A DNA stretch of 24,277 nt from DAOMOD01 sp964526035. GTDB taxonomy: Bacteria > Pseudomonadota > Gammaproteobacteria > Xanthomonadales > BPKI01. The stretch is taken from NCBI GenBank assembly GCA_964526035.1, contig CAZGKE010000041.1, positions 1 to 24,277 of the forward strand, given 5' to 3'. The notes beneath the pieces were generated by a model that searched no databases, was not told the DNA's origin, and was given only the letters and a program-made list of their open reading frames with translations. Shown here one piece after another: positions 9,902 through 16,784 of this stretch. A program made the translations under genes and the position numbers. The stretch's first letter is position 1. Each line of letters opens with the position of its first letter.

Positions 9902-9961
9902 ACTCGAACCATCGACCTACGGATTAAAAGTCCGCTGCTCTACCAACTGAGCTAACGACCC
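9886..9961 (-). tRNA. tRNA-Lys (anticodon UUU)
   Basis: A 76-nt cloverleaf is read on the minus strand. The acceptor stem is GGGTCGT with ACGACCC, followed by discriminator A and an encoded CCA. The D-arm contains TAGCTCAGTTGGTAGAGC. The anticodon stem is GCGGA with TCCGT, closing the loop CTTTTAA, so the anticodon is TTT. The T-arm is GATGG-TTCGAGT-CCATC. A good promoter lies 21 bp upstream. queC is the next gene upstream on the same strand, an order also known from Pseudomonas. Confidence 0.97.
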
Positions 9962-9981
9962 ACGCCAAGGGACGGGCGCGA

Positions 9982-10010
9982 AGTTTATGCGCTTGCGTCT
10001 GTATGGACAA
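9982..10010 (-). promoter_or_regulatory. Sigma-70 promoter of tRNA-Lys
   Basis: On the minus strand, TTGTCC (plus 10005-10010) and TAAACT (plus 9982-9987) are separated by exactly 17 bp. Transcription would begin about 12-15 nt before the mature tRNA 5' end at 9961. The position supports an independent promoter for the tRNA. Confidence 0.75.
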
Positions 10011-10083
10011 GAAATGTGGGTCCTGTTGGCGACAGCGGCGTTGTTGGGATCGCGATGTTGCTGTTCTTCCTGTCTGCGACGAT

Positions 10084-10190
10084 GTCGGCACGGGGGTGCC
10101 GACCTACGGTGTGCGGAAGTAGGGCGCCATCCCCATGCCGCCATTCCTGCGGCTCTAGCGCGTATGTCGGGGTGACGAAGGAACCCCGAC
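10084..10190. repeat. REP-like palindromes between tRNA-Lys and queC
   Basis: The 308 bp between tRNA-Lys and queC hold no gene apart from the tRNA promoter. They contain GTCGGCAC-GGGG-GTGCCGAC at 10084-10103, followed by the CTAC half of the GTAGGTCGG core. They also contain GTCGGGGT and ACCCCGAC around a 9-nt loop at 10166-10190. The second hairpin lies downstream of queC and could slow its transcription, but it has no U-tract. Confidence 0.65.
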
Positions 10191-10269
10191 GGGATCCGGT
10201 TCGATGAGGCGTTGCGCATCTACGGGTTGGCGCGGCTGTGGTGAGCCGGCGTCGCGCTTTCTCACGGTG

Positions 10270-10950
10270 TTACGGGGCGGGGATACGATAGCGCGTCGGA
10301 TCGTTCACGCCGGCCTCGGCGAAACCCTGCGCACGCAGGCGGCAGGCGTCGCAGCGCCGACAGGCGCGTCCTCGAGCATCGGCCTGGTAACAGGACACGG
10401 TGAGCGCAAAATCCACACCGAGCTCGAGGCCGCGGCGCACGATGTCGGCCTTGCTCATGTCCATCAAGGGCGCATGGATGCGCATGCGATGCCCCTCGAC
10501 GCCCGCCCGCGTGGCGAGATTGGCGAGCTTCTCGAACGCTTCCACGAAGGCCGGTCGGCAGTCGGGATATCCGGAATAGTCCACCGCATTGACCCCGACG
10601 TGGATGTCGTCCGCCCCCAGCACTTCGGCCCAGCCCAGTGCCAGCGACAACATGATGGTGTTGCGTGCCGGCACGTAGGTGACCGGAATGCCTTCGCTGG
10701 CATGCTCCGGAACGTCGATGTCTGCGGTCAGCGCCGATCCGCCGATGGCGCGCAGGTCGAGCGCCAGCACCTTGTGCTCGACAGCGCCAAGTGCCCTGGC
10801 CACCGCGCTCGCCGCATCCAGCTCGGCGCCGTGGCGCTGGCCGTAGGCGATGCTGAGCGCATGCGCATCGAAGCCCGCCGCGCGCGCCTCGGCCAATGCA
10901 ACCGCGGAGTCCATGCCGCCGGAAAGAAGGATGACTGCCTTGGGATTCAT
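10270..10950 (-). CDS. queC: 7-cyano-7-deazaguanine synthase (QueC)
   Basis: QueC converts 7-carboxy-7-deazaguanine to preQ0 with ATP and ammonia, in the queuosine tRNA-modification pathway; it is cytoplasmic. The protein has 226 residues, normal for the family. The N-terminal PP-loop SGGMDS is at 10-15. The C-terminal zinc site is formed by Cys187, Cys197, Cys200 and Cys203 (CxxCxxC). The conserved middle block VPARNTIMLSLALG is at 93-107. The start is ATG at 10950, which places the PP-loop correctly; longer in-frame starts would translate a heptamer repeat. No Shine-Dalgarno site is visible, because the repeat comes within three bases of the ATG. It is followed on the same strand by tRNA-Lys. 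No queE or tol-pal genes are adjacent. Confidence 0.95.
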   Translation of the reverse strand: MNPKAVILLSGGMDSAVALAEARAAGFDAHALSIAYGQRHGAELDAASAVARALGAVEHKVLALDLRAIGGSALTADIDVPEHASEGIPVTYVPARNTIMLSLALGWAEVLGADDIHVGVNAVDYSGYPDCRPAFVEAFEKLANLATRAGVEGHRMRIHAPLMDMSKADIVRRGLELGVDFALTVSCYQADARGRACRRCDACRLRAQGFAEAGVNDPTRYRIPAP

Positions 10951-10952
10951 TC

Positions 10953-10994
10953 GGAAGCAGGGAGTAGGGAGTACGGAGCGGGGAGTAGGGTACA
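10953..10994. repeat. Heptamer tandem repeat, GGGAGTA type, at the queC start
   Basis: Six 7-nt units are visible: GGAAGCA, two GGGAGTA, CGGAGCG, GGGAGTA and GGGTACA. The array ends two bases before the queC start codon and occupies the place where a ribosome-binding site would be expected. Confidence 0.75.
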
Positions 10995-11107
10995 GGCCGC
11001 GGGGCGACTGTGGTGTTGTCGGCTGAGACGTGGACAGAGTCCCGACATGTGCCGAAGGCACAGAACGTTGCGGTCACTCGTTGCGTCCCCAGAGTGCGAT
11101 GCTTTCC

Positions 11108-11135
11108 GGGTCCCGGGTCCCGAGTCCCGGCTCTT
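11108..11135. repeat. Heptamer tandem repeat, GGGTCCC type, overlapping the fadH stop
   Basis: Four 7-nt units: two GGGTCCC, then GAGTCCC and GGCTCTT. The last unit overlaps the TAA stop of fadH (11134-11136). About 110 bp separate it from the GGGAGTA array. That interval includes a small hairpin, TGTGCC-GAA-GGCACA, at 11048-11062. Confidence 0.65.
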
Positions 11136-13170
11136 AAAGCGCGCAAGCCACCTCGGTCCCGCGCGCAATCGCGCGCTTGGCATCCAGTTCGGCGGCCTCT
11201 TCGGCGCCGCCGATCAGGGTCGGCTGGATACCGCGGGCGACCAGCGCATCGGCCAGGGTGCGGTTGGGCTCCTGCCCAGCGCAGATCACCACGGTGTCCA
11301 CCTGCAGCACCTGCGGCTTTCCATCGATGGTCACGTGCAGGCCGCTGTCGTCCACGCGCTCGTAGCTGACGCCACCGATCATCTTTACGCCCTTGCCGCG
11401 CAAGGATGCGCGGTGCACCCAGCCGCTGGTCTTGTTGAGGCGCGCGCCGGGTCGGCCCTTGCTGCGCTGGAGCAGGTAGACCTCGCGCTCGGGCGGCTCC
11501 GGCTGCGCGCTGACACCCTCCACGGCGCCGCGCGCGTCCATGCTGCGGTCCACGCCCCATTCCTCCAGCCAGCGGTCGATGTCGGTGGTGGGCGATGGCG
11601 GCGTTTGCACCAGGAACTCGGCGACGTCGAAGCCGATGCCGCCGGCGCCGATGATGGCGACCCGCGGTCCCACCGGCTTGCGCTGTTCCACTGCTTCCAG
11701 ATAGCTGAGCACGTTGTCGCGCTCGCTGCCGGGAATCCTCGTTGCGCGCGGCACTACCCCGGTGGCGATGACGACTTCATCGAAGCCCGCGGCGAGCGAA
11801 TCGGCATCCGCCCGCGTGTCCAGCAGCAACTCGACGCCGGTTTGCTGGATGCGCCGACGGTAGTAGCGCAGGGTTTCGTGGAACTCCTCCTTGCCGGGTA
11901 TCCGTTTGGCCAGGTTGAACTGGCCGCCGATTTCGCCAGCCGCCTCGAACAGGGTGACGGTGTGGCCACGCTCGGCGGCGATGGTGGCGCAGGCCAGGCC
12001 GGCGGGGCCGGCACCGATCACCGCGATGCGTTTCTTCGCTTCGGCGGGGCGGATCACGATCTCGGTCTCGTGGCAGGCGCGCGGGTTGACCAGACAGGAA
12101 GCGCGGCGGTTCTCGAACACGTGATCAAGACAGGCCTGGTTGCAGGCAATGCAGGTATTGATGTCGAGTGCCGCGCCACGTTCCGCCTTGCGCACCCAGT
12201 CGGCATCCGCCAGCAGCGGGCGAGCCATCGACACCATGTCGGCGTGGCCGTCGGCGAGCACGCGTTCGGCGACGTCGGGCATGTTGATCCGGTTGGAGGT
12301 GATGAGCGGAATGCCGATCTCGCCCCTCAGCTTTTGCGTCACCCAGGTGAAGGCTGCACGCGGCACGCTGGTGACGATGGTGGGAATACGCGCCTCGTGC
12401 CAGCCGATGCCGGTGTTGATCAAGGTCGCCCCTGCGGCCTCGATGGCCTTCGCCAGCGTGACGATCTCCTCCCAGCTCTGGCCGCCGTCCACCAGTTCCA
12501 GCATCGACAGCCGGTAGATGATGATGAAGTCGGGGCCGACCTTGTCGCGCATGCGGCGCACGATCTCGATGGCGAAGCGCATGCGCTTCTCCGCGCTGCC
12601 GCCCCATTCGTCGTCGCGCTGATTGGTGCGCGGGCTGAGGAACTGGTTGATCAGATAGCCCTCGGAGCCCATTACCTCGACGCCGTCGTAGCCGGCGTCG
12701 CGCGACAGCGCCGCAGTGTTCACGAAATCGTCGATGGCGCGTTCGACTCCGCGTGCCGACAGCGCACTCGGCTTGAACGGCGAGATCGGCGACTTGATCG
12801 CCGACGGGGCCACCGCCAGCGGGTGGTAACCGTAGCGCCCGGCGTGCAGGATCTGCATGCAGATGCGGCCACCCTCGGCGTGCACCGCCCCGGTCACGAT
12901 CCGGTGGCGGCGCACCTCGCTCTTCCAGGACAGCTTGCCGGCGAACGGCGCCAGCCAGCCGCGCACGCTGGGCGCGATGCCGCCGGTCACCATCAGCGCG
13001 ACGCCGCCGCGGGCGCGCTCGGCGAAGTAGACGGCGAGTTTCGGATAGTCCCTGGCGCGATCCTCCAGGCCGGTGTGCATGGAACCCATCAGCACCCGGT
13101 TGGGCAGGGTGCAGAAGCCGAGGTCGAGGGGGCTGAACAGGTGCGGATAGGGTGAGTCGGTCATCGACAT
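11134..13170 (-). CDS. fadH: NADPH-dependent 2,4-dienoyl-CoA reductase (FadH)
   Basis: FadH reduces 2,4-dienoyl-CoA during beta-oxidation of unsaturated fatty acids, using FMN, FAD, NADPH and one 4Fe-4S cluster in the cytoplasm. It has 678 residues; the E. coli enzyme has 672. The N-terminal FMN barrel (about 1-335) contains the putative catalytic Tyr172 and His258 (GIGWHEARIPT). The cluster ligands are Cys340, Cys343, Cys347 and Cys359 (CIACNQACLD). The FAD site IGAGPAGLA starts near 385, and the NADPH site IGAGGIGFDVAEFL lies further on. I chose ATG 13170; ATG 13164 is possible and neither has a good ribosome site. It is divergent from prpD. The C-terminal end meets a heptamer repeat. Confidence 0.95.
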   Translation of the reverse strand: MSMTDSPYPHLFSPLDLGFCTLPNRVLMGSMHTGLEDRARDYPKLAVYFAERARGGVALMVTGGIAPSVRGWLAPFAGKLSWKSEVRRHRIVTGAVHAEGGRICMQILHAGRYGYHPLAVAPSAIKSPISPFKPSALSARGVERAIDDFVNTAALSRDAGYDGVEVMGSEGYLINQFLSPRTNQRDDEWGGSAEKRMRFAIEIVRRMRDKVGPDFIIIYRLSMLELVDGGQSWEEIVTLAKAIEAAGATLINTGIGWHEARIPTIVTSVPRAAFTWVTQKLRGEIGIPLITSNRINMPDVAERVLADGHADMVSMARPLLADADWVRKAERGAALDINTCIACNQACLDHVFENRRASCLVNPRACHETEIVIRPAEAKKRIAVIGAGPAGLACATIAAERGHTVTLFEAAGEIGGQFNLAKRIPGKEEFHETLRYYRRRIQQTGVELLLDTRADADSLAAGFDEVVIATGVVPRATRIPGSERDNVLSYLEAVEQRKPVGPRVAIIGAGGIGFDVAEFLVQTPPSPTTDIDRWLEEWGVDRSMDARGAVEGVSAQPEPPEREVYLLQRSKGRPGARLNKTSGWVHRASLRGKGVKMIGGVSYERVDDSGLHVTIDGKPQVLQVDTVVICAGQEPNRTLADALVARGIQPTLIGGAEEAAELDAKRAIARGTEVACAL

Positions 13171-13380
13171 ACGCCAGCGTATGGGATCGCGAACGATGCC
13201 GGGAAATTGTCGCAGACACAAGCGCAATGCAGTTGCTGCACCGGCGCCGACTTCTACCACGTCACGATGCGCGCCGGACGCATGGCGCATAGCGGCAATC
13301 GGCGCCGAGACGTGTTGCAATGGTCGACGGCGATCAAATCCGCCGCGGCGCCGTTGCGGGCCAATCTACGAGGACTTGAC

Positions 13381-14829
13381 ATGTCATTCAACGACATCCG
13401 CTCAGCCGAGCGCCCCGATCCCGATCAGCCCATGGTCGATATTGCCGACTATGTGGTCGACTACCAGATCGATTCGGCCGAGGCCTACGCCACCGCGCGC
13501 TACATGCTGCTCGATTCGCTGGCCTGCGCGATGATGGCAATGAAGTTTCCAGATTGCGTGAAGCATCTCGGTCCGCTGGTGCCGGGCGCGGTGCTGCCGG
13601 GTGGCGCACGCGTGCCCGGCACGGCCTGGGAGCTCGATCCGGTGCAGGCCGCCTACAGCATCGGTGTGCAGGTGCGCTGGCTGGATTTCAACGACACCTG
13701 GCTGGCCGCCGAGTGGGGTCATCCATCCGACAATCTCGGCGCCATCCTGGCGGTGGCCGACTACCTCAGCCGCAAGGCCGAGCGTGAGGGCGGGCAGCCG
13801 CTGACGGTCAGGGACGTTCTGAGCTACGCGATCAAGGCGCACGAGATCCAGGGCTGCTATGCGCTGAAGAACAGCTTCAACCGGGTCGGCCTGGACCATG
13901 TGATCCTGGTGCGTCTGGCGTCCACCGCGGTGGCCACGCGCATGCTCGGCGGCGGCAAGGATGAGATCATCAGCGCCGTGTCGAACAGCTGGATCGACAA
14001 CGGCGTGCTGCGCACCTATCGCCACGCGCCCAACACCGGTCCGCGCAAGTCCTGGGCCGCGGGCGATGCCTGCCGTCGGGCGGTCACCCATGCGCTGAAC
14101 GCCATGAAGGGCTGCGTCGGCTATCCGTCTGCGCTCAGTGCCAGGACCTGGGGCTTCTACGACGTTGCCTTCAAGGGCCATGCCTTCGAGTTCGAGCGTC
14201 CTTTCGGCAGCTACGTGATGGAGAACATCCTGTTCAAGATCAGCTTTCCCGCCGAGTTCCACGCGCAGACCGCGGTGGAATGCGCGATGCAGCTGCACGC
14301 CGAAGTGGCGCCAAGGCTCGACCAGATCGAGCGGGTCCTGATCGAGACCCAGGAAGCCGGCGTGCGCATCATCGACAAGACCGGGCCGCTCGCCAACTAC
14401 GCCGACCGCGACCATTGCCTGCAGTACATGGTGGCGGTACCGCTGATCTTCGGCCGTCTCACCGCCAGCGACTACGGCGACGACGTCGCCGCCGACCCGC
14501 GCATCGACGCGCTGCGCGAAAAAATGCAGGTGAAGGAGAACCCGCAGTTCACCCGGGACTACTTCGACCCCGACAAGCGCTACATCGGCAATTCGCTGCA
14601 GGTGTTCTTCACAGACGGCAGCAGCACCGAAAGGGTGTCGATCGACTTCCCCGTCGGACACCGCAAGCGCCGCGACGAGGGCATCCCGCTGCTGCTGGCG
14701 AAGTTCGAATCAGCGCTGGGCGGGCACCTTGCGGCGTCGCCCGTTCGGCAGATACTGGAACGGATCGGCGACGATGCACGCCTCGATGAAACCCCGATCC
14801 AGCGCTTCATGGCGCTGTTCACGCACTGA
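13381..14829 (+). CDS. prpD: 2-methylcitrate dehydratase (MmgE/PrpD family)
   Basis: PrpD dehydrates 2-methylcitrate to 2-methyl-cis-aconitate in the methylcitrate cycle, which clears propionyl-CoA; it is cytoplasmic. The protein has 482 residues, almost the same as the E. coli enzyme. Family landmarks are the N-terminal helix with ATARYMLLDSLACAM (about 36-50), WLDFNDTWLAAEWGHPSDNLG (about 100-120), SNSWIDNGVLRTYRHAPNTGPRKSWAAGDA (about 201-230) and the C-terminal PVGHRKRRDEG (about 426-436). The start is ATG 13381, with GAGGA six bases before it. The usual partners prpB, prpC and acnD are not next to it in the window, so the gene stands alone here. The divergent neighbour is fadH, which links the locus to fatty-acid and propionyl-CoA breakdown. 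Confidence 0.93.
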   Translation: MSFNDIRSAERPDPDQPMVDIADYVVDYQIDSAEAYATARYMLLDSLACAMMAMKFPDCVKHLGPLVPGAVLPGGARVPGTAWELDPVQAAYSIGVQVRWLDFNDTWLAAEWGHPSDNLGAILAVADYLSRKAEREGGQPLTVRDVLSYAIKAHEIQGCYALKNSFNRVGLDHVILVRLASTAVATRMLGGGKDEIISAVSNSWIDNGVLRTYRHAPNTGPRKSWAAGDACRRAVTHALNAMKGCVGYPSALSARTWGFYDVAFKGHAFEFERPFGSYVMENILFKISFPAEFHAQTAVECAMQLHAEVAPRLDQIERVLIETQEAGVRIIDKTGPLANYADRDHCLQYMVAVPLIFGRLTASDYGDDVAADPRIDALREKMQVKENPQFTRDYFDPDKRYIGNSLQVFFTDGSSTERVSIDFPVGHRKRRDEGIPLLLAKFESALGGHLAASPVRQILERIGDDARLDETPIQRFMALFTH

Positions 14830-14913
14830 ACGGCGTGGCCCAGCAGGGTTTGCGGGCAGCGGGAGTTTTCTGAACGGCAGATGCACGTGCCACGCCATTG
14901 TCACGCATTGCCG

Positions 14914-14942
14914 TTAAAAATCCGTTACTGAACGGGTATGAT
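14914..14942 (+). promoter_or_regulatory. Sigma-70 promoter of the OmpA-family gene
   Basis: TTAAAA (14914-14919) and TATGAT (14937-14942) are separated by 17 bp. This predicts a leader of about 75 nt before the AAGGAG site of the porin gene. CCGTTA occurs twice, 11 bp apart (14911 and 14922), across the -35 region and may be an operator. Confidence 0.65.
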
Positions 14943-15023
14943 CTAGGTCCTTCGGGATTTGCACCCATGGTCCCGGTTGTGGCAGTTGCCGCCTCCGGTT
15001 CATTTTCGTAAAAGGAGCTCAAC

Positions 15024-16067
15024 ATGATCCGCAATCGCCTAGCCGCACTCGTCGTGCTTGGCCTGATGGCTTCCGGCACCGCCGTCGCCAACGACAATTT
15101 CGACGACCGCTGGTATGTCTCCGGCACACTCGGCAACGTGTGGGCCGACAATGATCGGGGGATCCGTGACCACGCTCTTTACGCAGTCGGCCTCGGCAAG
15201 TACATCAATGCCGACTGGTCGCTCGAGCTGAACTACAGCCAGGACAAGGGCAAGTTCGGCAATCTGCCGATTTCCTGGCTCAACCGCGAGCTGAACCTGA
15301 CCAGCCGCCATTTCTTCACCGACAACGAAACCTGGCGTCCGTACCTGAGCTGGGGCGCGGGCGCACTGCGTCATCGCGCGGGTCGCTTGAGCGGCAATGA
15401 CATCGACGGCACCAACCTTGCGTTGCGCGTTGGCGGTGGACTTCAGGCCAAGATCAGCGACCGCGTCAACATGCGTACCGAGCTTGCCTATCGCTACGAC
15501 ATGAACGACAAGACGGTGCTTGACGAGAACGGCTTCGGTGACCTGATCGCTTCGGTCGGCGTGACCGTTGCCCTGGGTCGTGCAGCCCCGCCGCCGCCGC
15601 CGCCCGCACCGCCGGCTCAGCCGCCTGCTTCGCCGCCGCCGTCTCCGCCGGTCCAGGCTGAAGAGCCGCCGTGTCCGCCGGCGCGTCCCGGCCAGATCGT
15701 TGGCCCGGATGGCTGCCCGATCGACGTGGTCATCGACCTGCGTGGCGTCAACTTCGATTTCGATCGCAGCACCCTGCGTCCGGAGTCGATCTCCACGCTC
15801 GATGAGGCGGTGAAGATCCTCAAGCAGTACGACGTGATCCGCGTCGAGGTGGCCGGTCATACCTGCAACATCGGCAGCGCCGACTACAACCAGGGCCTGT
15901 CCGAGCGCCGCGCCCGCGTGGTCTTCGACTACCTGGTCAACAACGGCATTGCTTCCGACCGCCTGAACTGGACCGGTTACGGTCTGAGCCAGCCGATCGC
16001 CACCAATGCCACCCGCGAGGGTCGCGAAGAGAACCGTCGTACCGAACTGCGCGTTCGCAACGACTGA
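15024..16067 (+). CDS. OmpA-family outer-membrane protein
   Basis: This is a 347-residue outer-membrane protein that should tie the outer membrane to peptidoglycan. Residues 1-22 are a signal peptide (ending AVA). About 27-186 form the beta-barrel with alternating hydrophobic strands. A proline-rich linker follows (188-219). About 235-346 form the OmpA C-terminal domain (FDFDRSTLRPES, YNQGLSERRA, GREENRRTEL). One point is odd: in the peptidoglycan-binding motif GHTD the Asp is replaced by Cys281 (GHTC). Two more Cys, 217 and 231, flank the end of the linker, giving an odd number in total. The start is ATG 15024, with AAGGAG six bases upstream. A strong promoter and a strong terminator mark it as a monocistronic, probably abundant gene. 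Confidence 0.95.
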   Translation: MIRNRLAALVVLGLMASGTAVANDNFDDRWYVSGTLGNVWADNDRGIRDHALYAVGLGKYINADWSLELNYSQDKGKFGNLPISWLNRELNLTSRHFFTDNETWRPYLSWGAGALRHRAGRLSGNDIDGTNLALRVGGGLQAKISDRVNMRTELAYRYDMNDKTVLDENGFGDLIASVGVTVALGRAAPPPPPPAPPAQPPASPPPSPPVQAEEPPCPPARPGQIVGPDGCPIDVVIDLRGVNFDFDRSTLRPESISTLDEAVKILKQYDVIRVEVAGHTCNIGSADYNQGLSERRARVVFDYLVNNGIASDRLNWTGYGLSQPIATNATREGREENRRTELRVRND

Positions 16068-16091
16068 TCGATTCGACCAAGGCGTCACCCT

Positions 16092-16126
16092 GGAAAGCCC
16101 CGCCTTGTGCGGGGCTTTCCTTTTTC
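16092..16126 (+). terminator. Rho-independent terminator of the OmpA-family gene
   Basis: A perfect 12-bp stem, GGAAAGCCCCGC with GCGGGGCTTTCC, surrounds the loop CTTGT and is followed by a T-run (16121-16125). It starts 24 bp after the stop codon. Confidence 0.95.
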
Positions 16127-16229
16127 TGGAAACAGGGAATGCTGAACGAGTCCTCGCGCGCCGCGCCGGCCTTGCCCAGCTTTCGTTCCAGGCGTAGGCT
16201 GGTCAGCCCGCTGTACCGAGATCGCCACC

Positions 16230-16676
16230 GTGAAGTGCTTGCTTGCCGTTCCGCTGCTGCTCATCGCTGTTTCCGTCCAGGCCGAACAGGCTGTGCCGGG
16301 CGACGTCGCGGTCGCCGAGCCGGTGCTGGCGAGCCTTGGTTTTGAAGCGGACCGGATCGAAGCGTCCAGCGGTCCGCGGCCGCCGGTGCGCGTGCCGCGC
16401 ACGGAGTTCGATACCGCCCACCGTTTCAACATGGACAGCGGCAAGAAGCTGACCGCCGTAGAGTTCGACGCCTGGTTGGCCAGTATGGGTGCCCGGGTCG
16501 TGGTCGCCGAGGTCGCGGTCGAAGCCACCGTCGAGGCGGTGGAAGTAGCGGAAGCCGTAGCCCCGAGTGCAGCAGATCCACTTGACGCATCAACCGCACC
16601 CGTTAAGACCCTGCCCGCGGAGCCGCTGATGTGGCCCGCACTTCCCCAGGCGGTGAAGTACCAGGTGGTCGAGTAG
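16230..16676 (+). CDS. Small secreted protein of unknown function
   Basis: This is a hypothetical protein of 148 residues. The N-terminus MKCLLAVPLLLIAVSVQA/EQ looks like a signal peptide cleaved near residue 18, so the product is probably periplasmic or secreted. The mature part has no membrane segment. A conserved-looking core lies at about 58-90 (EFDTAHRFNMDSGKKLTAVEFDAWLASMGARVV). After it come a valine/alanine/glutamate-rich stretch (about 90-115) and a Pro-containing tail. The start is a GTG at 16230 with only a weak ribosome site (CGAG). It stands between the porin terminator and a convergent methyltransferase gene. I do not recognise a domain and propose no function. Its reality rests on the signal peptide and codon use. 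Confidence 0.65.
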   Translation: MKCLLAVPLLLIAVSVQAEQAVPGDVAVAEPVLASLGFEADRIEASSGPRPPVRVPRTEFDTAHRFNMDSGKKLTAVEFDAWLASMGARVVVAEVAVEATVEAVEVAEAVAPSAADPLDASTAPVKTLPAEPLMWPALPQAVKYQVVE

Positions 16677-16784
16677 ACACTCTGTTCGGCGTCAAACCTG
16701 AGCTTCGATCCCGCGCGCATGTCGGGGTTGAGGCCCCTCCTACAAGAGCCGTGCCCTGTAGACGCTCTGTCCAGCGTCAACCTG
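16673..16784. repeat. Small element bounded by imperfect 27-nt direct repeats
   Basis: GTAGACACTCTGTTCGGCG at 16673 onward (28 nt) recurs with a few changes at 16758-16784 (27 nt). Between them lie a GGGG/CCCC hairpin (16724-16737) and the 19-nt dispersed repeat (16740-16758) also found at 7382-7400. The left copy holds the stop codon of the secreted-protein gene. The right copy holds the stop codon of the convergent methyltransferase gene. Confidence 0.6.

Noticed and set aside
10951..11061. Longer queC start at 11061
   Set aside because: The extra residues would be a translated heptamer repeat, absent from the QueC family, and the family N-terminus begins at ATG 10950.
10951..11133. preQ1 riboswitch upstream of queC
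   Set aside because: The interval is filled by heptamer arrays and a small hairpin; I see no preQ1 aptamer core.
10204..13155. Very long plus-strand open frame (983 codons) opposite queC and fadH
   Set aside because: It is antisense to two well-recognised enzymes, crosses their intergenic repeats and has no recognisable domain. High-GC DNA commonly leaves such frames open.
13402..14661. Minus-strand open frame of 419 codons opposite prpD
   Set aside because: It is the antisense shadow of a full-length PrpD.
14832..14896. GGCGTGGC and GCCACGCC as a prpD terminator
   Set aside because: The arms are about 50 nt apart with no T-run, so this is a chance match or weak structure.
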